Positions 7,005-14,497 of a DNA stretch of 19,928 bases are shown one piece after another. The position numbers and the translations under genes were made by a program. The notes beneath the pieces are model-generated. The model did not search any database and was not told the DNA's origin. It saw only the letters and a list, made by a program, of their open reading frames with translations. The stretch is from JBFKMV01 sp041629655. Its GTDB lineage: Bacteria > Acidobacteriota > Polarisedimenticolia > Polarisedimenticolales > Polarisedimenticolaceae. The stretch is taken from contig JBFKMV010000086.1 of assembly GCA_041629655.1 (NCBI GenBank), forward strand, positions 1 through 19,928, in the 5' to 3' direction. Numbering within the stretch: the first letter of the stretch is position 1; each line of letters begins with the position of its first letter.

Positions 7005-8441
7005 ATGGCCGGACAGCACGTGCACCTGCTCGGGATCGGCGGCACCGGGATGGCCGCGCTGGCCGGGCTGCTGGCCGAGAGCGGCTGCCGCGTCAGCGGT
7101 TCCGACGGCCCGCTGTACCCGCCGACCTCGACGCTGCTGGAGTCGCTGGGCCTCACGGTCCACGCGGGCTACGATCCGCGCAACCTGGACCCGGCGCCGG
7201 ACCTGGTGGTGATCGGCAACGCGATCCGGCGCGGCAACCCCGAGGCGGAGGAGGTGCTGGACCGGCGCCTGCCGTACACCTCGATGCCGCGGCTGATCGC
7301 CGAGCGGTTCCTCGACGGCCGGCACTCGATCGTCGTCGCCGGCACCCACGGCAAGACCACGACCACCGCGATGCTGGCCTGGGTGCTGCACCGCGCCGGG
7401 CGCGACCCGGGCTTCCTGATCGGCGGGCTGCCGCGGAACTTCGAGCGGCCGTTCCGGGTCGGCGGCGGTCCGGCGTTCGTGATCGAGGGTGACGAGTACG
7501 ACACCGCGTTCTTCGACAAAGGCCCCAAGTTCATGCACTACCGGCCCGACACGGCCCTGATCGGCACCGTCGAGTTCGACCACGCCGACATCTACCGCGA
7601 CCTCGCGCAGGTGCGGCAGGTCTTCGCGCGATTCACCAACATCGTGCCGCGGCGCGGGCTGCTGGTGCGTCACGAGGACGCCACGGTGACCCGCGAGGTG
7701 ACCGCGGACGCGCTGAGCCGTGTCGAGGGGTACGGTCTGGAGTCCGGGCTGTGGCGGGCCGTCGAGCTGGCCGAGAGCCCCGCGGGGACGCGGTTCCGGG
7801 TGCTGCGCGACGGGCGCGAGTTCGCCTCGGTGGCGCTGGCGATGCACGGCGCGCACAACGTGCTCAACGCGCTGGCGGTGACGGCCGCGGCCCACGAGCA
7901 GGGACTCACGGCGGCGGAGATCGCCGACGGCCTGGGCTCGTTCGAGGGCGTGGCGCGGCGGCTCGAGCTGCGCGGCGAGGTCGGCGGCGTGACCGTGCTC
8001 GACGACTTCGCGCACCACCCGACCGCGGTGGCGTCCACCCTGCGCGCGGTGCGGCGCGCCTATCCGGGGCGCCGGGTGCTGGCCGTGCTGGAGCCGCGCT
8101 CGTGGTCGCTGCGCCGAAACGTGTTCCAGGACCGGCTGGCGGAGAGCTTCGACGACGCGGACGCCGTGGTGATCGCCCCGGTCTTCCGGGCCGCCGACGT
8201 TCCCGAAGCCGAGCGGCTCGATCCCGATGCGCTGGTCGCGGCGATCGCACGGCGCGGGCGCGACGCGCGGCAGCTCGGGGGCGCGGACGAGATCGTCGCG
8301 CACCTCGCGCAGACCGCCGGGAGCGGGGACGTGGTCGTGGTGATGTCCAACGGCGGTTTCGACGGGTTGCACGAGCGGCTGCTGGAATCGCTCGGCGAGC
8401 GCGGGGAGGGCCTCGCCGGACGGGCGCGGGGCGCGTCTTGA
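7005..8441 (+). CDS. mpl: UDP-N-acetylmuramate:L-alanyl-gamma-D-glutamyl-meso-diaminopimelate ligase (murein recycling)
   Basis: Mur-family ATP-dependent ligase that re-attaches recycled murein tripeptide to UDP-MurNAc in the cytoplasm, bypassing MurC, MurD and MurE. The 478-residue protein begins with the nucleotide fold HLLGIGGTGMAALAGLL and has the ATP loop AGTHGKTTTTAM at 112-123. It then shows the Mpl-typical block EGDEYDTAFFDKGPKFMHYRP (161-181) and the C-terminal DDFAHHPTAVAST and PRSWSLRRNVFQD segments. These separate Mpl from MurC. ATG 7005 is preceded by AGGACGAGGAG. GTG 6987 is an in-frame alternative without a ribosome site. The stop overlaps the next start by TTGA. Mpl is typical of Gram-negative bacteria that recycle their own cell wall. 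Confidence 0.95.
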   Translation: MAGQHVHLLGIGGTGMAALAGLLAESGCRVSGSDGPLYPPTSTLLESLGLTVHAGYDPRNLDPAPDLVVIGNAIRRGNPEAEEVLDRRLPYTSMPRLIAERFLDGRHSIVVAGTHGKTTTTAMLAWVLHRAGRDPGFLIGGLPRNFERPFRVGGGPAFVIEGDEYDTAFFDKGPKFMHYRPDTALIGTVEFDHADIYRDLAQVRQVFARFTNIVPRRGLLVRHEDATVTREVTADALSRVEGYGLESGLWRAVELAESPAGTRFRVLRDGREFASVALAMHGAHNVLNALAVTAAAHEQGLTAAEIADGLGSFEGVARRLELRGEVGGVTVLDDFAHHPTAVASTLRAVRRAYPGRRVLAVLEPRSWSLRRNVFQDRLAESFDDADAVVIAPVFRAADVPEAERLDPDALVAAIARRGRDARQLGGADEIVAHLAQTAGSGDVVVVMSNGGFDGLHERLLESLGERGEGLAGRARGAS

Positions 8442-9127
8442 GCCCGCGCCGGCTGCTGGTGGTCGATCCCTCGGCCGCGCACCCGGAGACCCAGGGCGTC
8501 GAGCAGGTGCTTCAGGGCTGGTGCGGCCAGTCGCGCGTGCTGTGGCCCGCGCTGCGCCCGGGTGACGGCCCGCAACCCGGAAGCGGCTACGACGCCGACG
8601 GGATCGTGGTGCTCGGGTCGCGCGCCTCGGTGCACGACGACCTGCCGTGGCTGGCCGGGCTCGCCGGGTGGCTCCGGCCGGTGGTCGCGGGCGAGGTGGA
8701 ACGGCCGCTGCTCGGGATCTGCTTCGGGCACCAGCTGATCGGTCACCTGGCGGGGGCGGAGGTGCGCGACGCGCGCGCCGACGCGTCGAAACTGGTCGGG
8801 ATCGGCGAATCCGAGGTGGTCGGCGGGCGGCTGCTGCCGGGCGGGACGCGGTTGCGCGTGGTCTACAGCCATCGCGAGGTCGTCGAAGCCGTGCCGCGCG
8901 GATACGCGTTGACGGCGCGGCGCGACCTGGCGGCGGTGGACGGATTCGAGCACGCGCGTCTGCCGGTGTTCGGGTTCCAGTTCCATCCCGAGGCGCGCGG
9001 GGACTTCCTGCGGAACGCGGGCCTCGACCCCCGGGCTGCCGACGCGCGGCTGGTCGCGGACTCGCGCCGGGTCCTCGATGCGTTCCAGCGGGTGGTGCTC
9101 GAAAGCCGCCCCGTCGAAGCGCCGTAA
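8438..9127 (+). CDS. Class I glutamine amidotransferase domain protein
   Basis: A 229-residue stand-alone class I (triad) glutaminase domain that releases ammonia from glutamine for a partner synthetase. The nucleophile elbow GICFGHQL places the catalytic Cys at C95, and FQFHPEA supplies H183 and E185. An additional family feature is the YSHREVV block at 143-149. The most likely start is TTG 8438, which overlaps the mpl stop as TTGA; no ATG or GTG fits well nearby. Such free domains resemble the GuaA glutaminase half and YfeJ-type proteins, and the acceptor is unknown. Because it is coupled to a Mur ligase, a role in cell-wall precursor amidation is conceivable but is inference. The stop lies in the A-run of the terminator shared with the convergent gene. 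Confidence 0.9.
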   Translation: MSPRRLLVVDPSAAHPETQGVEQVLQGWCGQSRVLWPALRPGDGPQPGSGYDADGIVVLGSRASVHDDLPWLAGLAGWLRPVVAGEVERPLLGICFGHQLIGHLAGAEVRDARADASKLVGIGESEVVGGRLLPGGTRLRVVYSHREVVEAVPRGYALTARRDLAAVDGFEHARLPVFGFQFHPEARGDFLRNAGLDPRAADARLVADSRRVLDAFQRVVLESRPVEAP

Positions 9128-9160
9128 AAAAACGAGCCGGCGGCCAATCCGCCGGCTCGT
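9126..9160 (-). terminator. Intrinsic terminator of the FecR-domain gene
   Basis: A perfect 12-base-pair stem, ACGAGCCGGCGG (9132-9143) against CCGCCGGCTCGT (9149-9160), closes a five-base loop. Read on the minus strand it is followed by seven T (9132-9126), the classic Rho-independent form. On the plus strand no T-run follows the stem, so it serves mainly the minus-strand gene. It sits at the convergent junction, touching the amidotransferase stop codon. Confidence 0.88.
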
Positions 9161-9219
9161 CCCGGTACCGCCTGAGGGGAGGACGGTGCCGGACTCCCAG
9201 TTCCGTTCAACGTTTGCCG

Positions 9220-11400
9220 TCAGTCGTCCTTCTTGCCTCCGCGCCGCGAGCCCTTCGACTTCGAGCCGCTCTTGGAGCCGCCGGACGAGCCGGACGGCCG
9301 CGCCTTGGGCTGCGAGCCGCCCGAGGAGCGGCGGGGGCTGGCCTTGGGCGGCGGGGCGCTCCGCGACGGCGCCGGGCGCGAGGCGCTCGGGCGCGGCGCG
9401 GACCGCGGACTGCTGCGCTCGACGCGTGCCGGAGGCGCGGCGGGGCGGTCACGACGCACGCTGGGGGGCGCGCTGCGGCGCTCGGGTGCCGAGCGCGAAG
9501 GCGCCGGGCGGTTCACCGCGGGCGGACGCCGCTCCGCCGGCCGCGGCGACCGGGCGCTGGGGGCCTGCCGCTCCGTTCGCTGCGAGGGGGCCGGTCGATC
9601 GGCCTGCTCGCGCGTCCGCGTCTCCTGCGGTCGGGACATCCGCCGGTACAGGTCGCGTCGCCGCTCCTGCACGTCCTCGCGGTCCGGCGCCGCGCGGCGG
9701 GCCGCCGGCTCACGGGTCGCGGGCGGCGGTCCCGAGCGCTCCGACCGGGGTGCCGGGACCGTGGTGCGACGGCCCGGATTCGACGCGGCGTCGGAGCCGG
9801 GCTCGATACGTCGCGGGAACCGCGCGGGCGCGCCTCCGTCCACGATCGGCCGGCGACCGTTCTCGACGCCGATCTCACGCTCCCGCCGGTCGCGACCTTC
9901 CGGAGCCTCGTGGCGCGACGGTCCGGAGCGCACGATGCGGGCACGTTCCGCCGGTCGCGAGCGATCGGCCGACGGGCCTTCCCGCCGCGCGCGGGTCGCG
10001 ATGCGGTCTTCCATGTCCGTGAACCGCTGCGGTCTGCGATCGCCCTCGTGGGCCACCGGTCGTGCCCGGGCGCGGTCGCGCGTATCCACCACCGCACGGG
10101 TGCGAGCTCCCGGATCCTCGGCCAGCGCGCGTGGGGCGACCCGCGGAGCGCGGGTCACGATCGCGTGGCGGCGCAGGCCGTCGCCGATGTCGTGCACGCC
10201 CACCGCGACGTGGTGGATCCGCCGGTGGTGCAGGTGCCGGTAGCTGACAAAGGTCCAGCAATAGGGATCGTAGTGGCCGTAGTACAGCCGCCCGTAGTAG
10301 GCGGGCCGGTTCCAGTAGTCCAGCGGGCTCCAGCCGACGTGCAGCGAGCCCCAGGACCACGAGACCCAGGCGCCCGCGAACACCCGGCCGGGCACCCAGC
10401 ACCAGCCGTAGTGCGAGACGTAGCTCCAGCGGCCGTAGTGGTACGGCGCCCAGCCCCACGACTCGTAGGAGACCCAGAAGTAACCGTGGGGACCATAGGC
10501 CCAGTAGCCGTCGCTGTAGGGTCGCCAACCGGAGGCAATCCCGCGCGGGTACCAGCACCAGCCGTAGTCGTCGACCCAGACCCAGCGGCCGGAGCGCGAC
10601 AGCTCGCCGTAATACGGGCGCACCTCGCGGGGCAGCTCGTCGTAGACCGCCGGGTCGGCCTCGTAACCGCCGGTGTCGTAGCGGTCGTAGCCGTAGTCGT
10701 TGCGCACGCGATACTGCTCGTCACGGCGCGCCACCCAGCGATCGAACCCGTCGGAGGCGAAGGTGTTGAACGATTCCGGATCGAGCGGGACCGAGCCCGG
10801 CAGCGCCTCGGTGCGCATACCGGCGCGCACCAGCACCGAGCCGCCGTTGCCGGCCAGCTCCGCCACGCCACGCCACGAGTAGACCAGCGTGCGGCCGCGG
10901 GAGTCGGCCTCGATCCGGTAGTCGCCGTCACCGAGCAGGTAGACCGAGCTGGCGGGCGTGTCGATGCGGAACTCCTGGTCGTCGCCGACGCGCGCGGAGA
11001 TCCGCACCGAGCCCTCGAGCAGCTGCAGCACGGTGTTGTCGCGATAGCTGGCATAGGGCGAGGGGAGCGACAGGAAGGTCAGCTCGGTGTCCTGGGCCAC
11101 CCGCACCAGGGTTCCGCCGGCAAGCTCGACCTCCACGCGCTGGTTGCGCGTGGTGCGGATCGTGTCGCCCGGGAACACCGGCGCGTTGATGGTGCCGTCC
11201 TCGGTGCGCTCGGCCTGCGCGCGCTCGGCGTCGGCGCGGATGATGCTGACGCCGTTCTCCTCGTACAGGATCCGGCCGTAATCGCCCTGGCGATAGTCGT
11301 CCCCGAACTCGTCGTCGTCGGGGGCCTGGGCGCCGGCCGGCGAGACGAGCATCGAGGCGGCCAGCAGGACCGGGAACAGGGCGCTCAGGCTCTTCTTCAT
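9220..11400 (-). CDS. Exported FecR-domain protein with Trp/Tyr-rich region and basic Pro/Arg/Ser tail (DUF6600-like)
   Basis: A 726-residue protein with a signal peptide (MKKSLSALFPVLLAASML, cleavage near AGA-Q at about 24). Residues about 70-200 form a FecR-type beta domain (GDTIRTTRNQRVEVELAGG, then LLEGSVRISARVGD and FRIDTPASSVYLLGDG). Residues about 263-387 are extraordinarily rich in Trp, Tyr and Gly, with irregular repeats such as DDYGWCWYP, SHYGWCWVP and ESWGWAPYHYGRW, the pattern of DUF6600-type proteins. From about 410 to the end it is a basic, low-complexity Arg/Pro/Ala/Ser tail ending in a Gly/Ser/Lys stretch. ATG 11400 is chosen over an upstream in-frame start because GGAGGT lies four bases before it. 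Monocistronic, with its own terminator. Its function is not known; an envelope or surface role is inferred. Confidence 0.88.
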   Translation of the reverse strand: MKKSLSALFPVLLAASMLVSPAGAQAPDDDEFGDDYRQGDYGRILYEENGVSIIRADAERAQAERTEDGTINAPVFPGDTIRTTRNQRVEVELAGGTLVRVAQDTELTFLSLPSPYASYRDNTVLQLLEGSVRISARVGDDQEFRIDTPASSVYLLGDGDYRIEADSRGRTLVYSWRGVAELAGNGGSVLVRAGMRTEALPGSVPLDPESFNTFASDGFDRWVARRDEQYRVRNDYGYDRYDTGGYEADPAVYDELPREVRPYYGELSRSGRWVWVDDYGWCWYPRGIASGWRPYSDGYWAYGPHGYFWVSYESWGWAPYHYGRWSYVSHYGWCWVPGRVFAGAWVSWSWGSLHVGWSPLDYWNRPAYYGRLYYGHYDPYCWTFVSYRHLHHRRIHHVAVGVHDIGDGLRRHAIVTRAPRVAPRALAEDPGARTRAVVDTRDRARARPVAHEGDRRPQRFTDMEDRIATRARREGPSADRSRPAERARIVRSGPSRHEAPEGRDRREREIGVENGRRPIVDGGAPARFPRRIEPGSDAASNPGRRTTVPAPRSERSGPPPATREPAARRAAPDREDVQERRRDLYRRMSRPQETRTREQADRPAPSQRTERQAPSARSPRPAERRPPAVNRPAPSRSAPERRSAPPSVRRDRPAAPPARVERSSPRSAPRPSASRPAPSRSAPPPKASPRRSSGGSQPKARPSGSSGGSKSGSKSKGSRRGGKKDD

Positions 11401-11639
11401 CGGGACCTCCCGGCGGGGTATCCGCCCGCCTTGTCGCACCCAGGACAGCAGCAGGATGCGTGCCAGGGGGGCCGATTGTTAAGTCCAGTCTTTGGAGCAT
11501 TTACGGTGTGATATGCGAGGCGCCGAGTGTCCTCGCCGCAGGCCGCAGCGTCACCTTTACGGGACACGTCGGCGGGCGGTCCGGGATTCCGGGCCGCTGC
11601 TTGACGCTCGTCGCGGGCCGATGCTACTTTCGCCCGCGC
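11401..11639. other. Divergent intergenic region between the FecR-domain gene and def
   Basis: The 239 bases hold the leader of the minus-strand gene, with GGAGGT at 11410-11405. A small inverted repeat, GGCGGG (11412-11417) against CCCGCC (11425-11430), sits just upstream of that ribosome site and could influence its access. An AT-rich patch at about 11475-11515 is the likeliest place for the minus-strand promoter, but I could not pick convincing hexamers. A second inverted repeat, GCGAGG (11515-11520) against CCTCGC (11531-11536), has no obvious role. The plus-strand def promoter is at the right-hand end. Confidence 0.4.
11601..11630 (+). promoter_or_regulatory. Promoter of the def operon
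   Basis: TTGACG (11601-11606) is followed after 18 bases by TACTTT (11625-11630), a good sigma70-type pair; GCTACT at 16 bases is an alternative -10. Predicted transcription starts at about 11637, only a few bases before the GTG at 11640. There is no Shine-Dalgarno sequence upstream of that GTG, so the message is probably leaderless or nearly so. Confidence 0.6.
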
Positions 11640-12170
11640 GTGGCCATTCGACCGATCGTCCTGTATCCCGACCCCGTCCTGCTCCGTCCGACCCGTCCCG
11701 TCGAGCAGGTGGACGACGAGGTCCGCGAGCTGGTCCGGGACATGACCGAGACGATGTACGACGCCCCGGGGATCGGTCTGGCCGCGAACCAGGTCGGTGT
11801 CTCGCTGCGCGTGTGCGTGGTGGACGCCACCGCCGGCGAGCAGGACGGCCAGCTCCACGTGCTGATCAACCCGCAGATCGTCGAGAACGAGGGCACGGAG
11901 CTCGGCGAGGAGGGCTGCCTGTCCTTTCCGGACATCACGCTGGACGTCGACCGGGCGGTCCGCGCCACCGTCGAGGCGCTGGATCTCGAGGGCCGACCGT
12001 TCCGCCTGGAGGCCGAGGGACTGCTGGCCCGGGTGATCCAGCACGAGGTCGAGCACCTCGAGGGCAAGACGTTCCTGAGGAATCTCTCGCCGCTCAAGCG
12101 CGAGGCGGTCAAGCGCCAGATCCGCAAACGGATCGAGGCCGGCGACTGGGTGGCCGCGGGCGTCTCGTGA
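11640..12170 (+). CDS. def: Peptide deformylase
   Basis: Metalloenzyme that removes the N-terminal formyl group from nascent proteins. The 176-residue protein has all three family motifs: GIGLAANQ at 44-51, EEGCLSFP at 90-97 with metal ligand C93, and QHEVEHLEG at 134-142 with metal ligands H135 and H139 and catalytic E136. The usual Asp of HExDH is Glu here (HEVEH), a conservative change. I chose GTG 11640 because it gives the standard N-terminus (MAIRPIVLYPDPVL) and sits just after a good promoter; the open frame further upstream lacks family similarity. The stop overlaps the fmt start by GTGA. It is first of an eight-gene co-directional run. Confidence 0.97.
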   Translation: MAIRPIVLYPDPVLLRPTRPVEQVDDEVRELVRDMTETMYDAPGIGLAANQVGVSLRVCVVDATAGEQDGQLHVLINPQIVENEGTELGEEGCLSFPDITLDVDRAVRATVEALDLEGRPFRLEAEGLLARVIQHEVEHLEGKTFLRNLSPLKREAVKRQIRKRIEAGDWVAAGVS

Positions 12171-13120
12171 GGATCGCGTTCCTGGGAACGCCCGACAGCG
12201 CCGTTTTCGCGCTGGAAGCCCTGCTCGCCGCCGGACACGAGGTGTCGCTGGTGGTGACGCGCCCCGACCGCCCGGTGCGCCGCTCGGGCAAGCCGCTGCC
12301 GCCCCCGGTCAAGCTGGCGGCGCTCCGCCGCTCGCTCCCCGTCGAGCAGCCGACCCGGATCCGGTCGCCGCGCTTCATGGAGCGGCTGCGCGAGGCGGCG
12401 CCGGAGGCGCTGGTCGTGGTGGCCTACGGGAAGATCCTGCCGCAGGCCGTGTTCTCGCTGCCCCCGCACGGGTCGATCAACCTGCACTTCTCGCTGCTGC
12501 CCCGCTACCGTGGCGCCGCTCCCGTGCAGTGGGCGCTGGCCCGGGGCGAGCGCGTGACCGGCGTGACGACGATGCAGATCGCCGAAGGGCTGGACGAGGG
12601 CGACATCCTGCTCCAGGAGGAGGTCGCCATCGAGCCGGGGGAGCACGCACCCGCGCTGACGTCGCGGCTGGCGACGGTCGGGGCGACGCTCCTGGTCCGG
12701 ACGCTGGCGGCGCTGTCCGGCGGGCGCCTCGAGCCCCGGCCGCAGCGCCACGACCGGGCGACGCTGGCCCCGCTGCTGACGCGGGAGGACGGGAGCGCGG
12801 ACTTCCGCCTCGAGGCGCGCGAGATCGAGGGCCGGATCCGGGGCTTCGATCCGTGGCCCGGCGTCTGGGCGGTCGGCAACGGCCGGCGGATCCGGCTGCT
12901 CGAGGGACGCGCGCTCGAGGTCCCGGCGGGCGGAGCCGATCCGCCGGGCCGCGTGCTGGCGCTGACCGGGGACGGGCTGGTCGTCGCCTGCGGAGCCGGG
13001 ACGCGGCTCGGCCTCGTGCGGCTCCAACCCGAAGGGCGGAAGCCGGTGGCGGCGCGCGACGCGGTCAACGGGCGCGTGTTGCGCCCCGGAGATCTCCTCG
13101 GTGGCCCGGGGGCGGGCTAG
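12167..13120 (+). CDS. fmt: Methionyl-tRNA formyltransferase
   Basis: Transfers the formyl group from 10-formyl-tetrahydrofolate to initiator Met-tRNA, the reaction whose product group Def later removes. The 317-residue protein starts MRIAFLGTPDSAV (family consensus) from GTG 12167, which overlaps the def stop as GTGA. The catalytic block SINLHFSLLPRYRGAAPVQ (103-121) supplies N105 and H107, and EGLDEGDIL holds D143, equivalent to N108, H110 and D146 of the E. coli enzyme. The C-terminal tRNA-binding OB-like domain starts at about 205. Length is normal. The def-fmt order is a widely conserved arrangement. The last 20 bases overlap rsmB. Confidence 0.97.
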   Translation: MRIAFLGTPDSAVFALEALLAAGHEVSLVVTRPDRPVRRSGKPLPPPVKLAALRRSLPVEQPTRIRSPRFMERLREAAPEALVVVAYGKILPQAVFSLPPHGSINLHFSLLPRYRGAAPVQWALARGERVTGVTTMQIAEGLDEGDILLQEEVAIEPGEHAPALTSRLATVGATLLVRTLAALSGGRLEPRPQRHDRATLAPLLTREDGSADFRLEAREIEGRIRGFDPWPGVWAVGNGRRIRLLEGRALEVPAGGADPPGRVLALTGDGLVVACGAGTRLGLVRLQPEGRKPVAARDAVNGRVLRPGDLLGGPGAG

Positions 13121-14468
13121 GGCGGCCCCGGATGCGCGCGCGGCGGCGCTACGCATCCTCCAGCGGGTCGACAGCGGCGACGCCTACGCATCGCTGCTGC
13201 TGGACCACGAGCAGCCGGCGCTGCGCGACCCGCGCGAGGGCCGGCTGCTCCGCGAGCTGGTGCTCGGCGTGCTGCGGCGTCGCTCGATCCTCGACCACGT
13301 GATCGAGACCCTCTCCGGCCGGTCGGTGGACCGGCTCGACCCGCCGGTGCGCGCGGCGCTGCGCGCCGGGACGTACGAGATCCTGTTCCTCGACCGCGTG
13401 CCCGCGTTCGCCTCGGTCGATCGCGCGGTCGAGCTGGTCAAGCACGGTCCCTCGCGCGCGGCGGCCGGACTGGTCAACGCCGTCCTGCGCCGCGTGGCCC
13501 GGGAGGGCCGCGAGCGGCTGCCCGCCGCCCCGGCGTCCGGCGATACGGCCGCCCTGGCGCTATACCACGCGCACCCACGGTGGTGGGTCGAGCGCCTCGT
13601 GGCGCGGGCCGGGGCGACGGACGCGGCGCGGCTGCTCGAGGCGGACAACCTCGCCGCGGCGCCGGTGCTGGCCCTGAACCGGGCGCGCACCGGCCGGGAG
13701 GCCCTGGCGCGGCGCCTGCGCGAGGAGGGCGTGATCACCGAGCCGTGCGTCTTCGCGCCCGACGCGCTGCGCGTGCGGGAGGGCACGTTGACGTCCAGCC
13801 GCGCGCTGGCCGACGGCTGGTGCTGGGTCCAGGACGAAGCCTCGCAGCTCGTCGCGCTGCTGGCGGGGGAGCAACCCGGCCCGCGGGTGGCGGACCTCTG
13901 CGCCGCACCCGGCGGCAAGACGATGGCGTTGCTTGCGCGGTTGCCCGCCGCGGGCCGCGTGCTGGCCTGTGACCGGAGCCCGGCGCGGCTCCGCCGGCTG
14001 GACGAGAACCTGCGCCGCATCGGCGCGCGGGAGCGGGTGGACCTGCTGGCCGTGGACCTGGTGCGCCCGGGAGCGGCGCTGGCCGCGACGTTCGACGATG
14101 TGCTGCTGGACGCGCCGTGCACCGGCACCGGCACGTTGCGGCGGCACCCCGAGATCCGCTGGCGGCTGCGCCCGGAAGACCCGGCGCGGCTGGCGGTGCT
14201 CCAGGGGCGGCTGCTGGACGCGGCGGCGGCGCTGGTCCGGCCGGGCGGCCGGCTGGTCTACTCGGTGTGCTCGCTGGAGCCGGAGGAGGGACAGGGCGCG
14301 CGCGACGCCTTCCTGGAGCGCAACCCGGCCTTCCGGATCGAGGATCCGCGGCCCGGGCTGCCGGCGCCGGCGCGGGCGCTGGTGGACCCCTCCGGGGCGC
14401 TGCGCACCGCCCCCGACCGCGGCGGATTGGACGGGTTCTTCGCCGCGCTGCTCGTGCGTGACCGCTGA
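13101..14468 (+). CDS. rsmB: 16S rRNA (cytosine-967-C5) methyltransferase RsmB
   Basis: SAM-dependent enzyme making m5C967 in 16S rRNA. The 455-residue protein has an N-terminal NusB-like RNA-binding domain (about 10-140) and a C-terminal RsmB/NOP2 methyltransferase domain. Motif I is DLCAAPGGKT at 265-274, the motif IV Cys is in DAPCTGTGTLRRHPEIRWR (C340), and the motif VI catalytic Cys is in VYSVCSLEPEE (C390). Both conserved cysteines are present, so the enzyme should be active. GTG 13101 lies inside the end of fmt, with GGAG about nine bases upstream; it encodes a basic MARGRARAAP lead-in. The fmt-rsmB neighbour pair is conserved in many bacteria. Confidence 0.96.
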   Translation: MARGRARAAPDARAAALRILQRVDSGDAYASLLLDHEQPALRDPREGRLLRELVLGVLRRRSILDHVIETLSGRSVDRLDPPVRAALRAGTYEILFLDRVPAFASVDRAVELVKHGPSRAAAGLVNAVLRRVAREGRERLPAAPASGDTAALALYHAHPRWWVERLVARAGATDAARLLEADNLAAAPVLALNRARTGREALARRLREEGVITEPCVFAPDALRVREGTLTSSRALADGWCWVQDEASQLVALLAGEQPGPRVADLCAAPGGKTMALLARLPAAGRVLACDRSPARLRRLDENLRRIGARERVDLLAVDLVRPGAALAATFDDVLLDAPCTGTGTLRRHPEIRWRLRPEDPARLAVLQGRLLDAAAALVRPGGRLVYSVCSLEPEEGQGARDAFLERNPAFRIEDPRPGLPAPARALVDPSGALRTAPDRGGLDGFFAALLVRDR

Positions 14469-14473
14469 TCCGT

Positions 14474-14493
14474 CATAATGCGAGGGTCCGGAG
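14474..14493 (+). promoter_or_regulatory. Ribosome site and possible internal -10 box before the PASTA-protein gene
   Basis: CATAAT at 14474-14479, followed by GCG, resembles the TATAATGCG found before proS and is unusual in this GC-rich DNA, but the matching -35 position (CTCGTG) is poor. GGAG at 14490-14493 is the ribosome site, four bases before ATG 14498. An internal promoter is possible at low confidence. Confidence 0.3.
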
Positions 14494-14497
14494 CACG

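Noticed and set aside
6975..8372. A 465-codon minus-strand frame antisense to mpl.
   Set aside because: No recognisable motif, typical shadow composition, and mpl is unambiguous.
5941..9200. A 16-base exact repeat, GGTGCCGGACTCCCAG, at 5941-5956 and 9185-9200.
   Set aside because: One copy lies inside the lipoprotein gene and the other in the convergent intergenic region. There are no flanking repeats or further copies, so chance in GC-rich DNA is the simplest reading.
8647..11511. A 954-codon plus-strand frame running from within the amidotransferase gene across the FecR-domain gene.
   Set aside because: It crosses the intrinsic terminator and is antisense to a signal-peptide-bearing, domain-containing gene with a strong ribosome site.
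11624..13156. A 510-codon minus-strand frame antisense to def and fmt.
   Set aside because: No motif; def and fmt on the plus strand are complete with catalytic residues.
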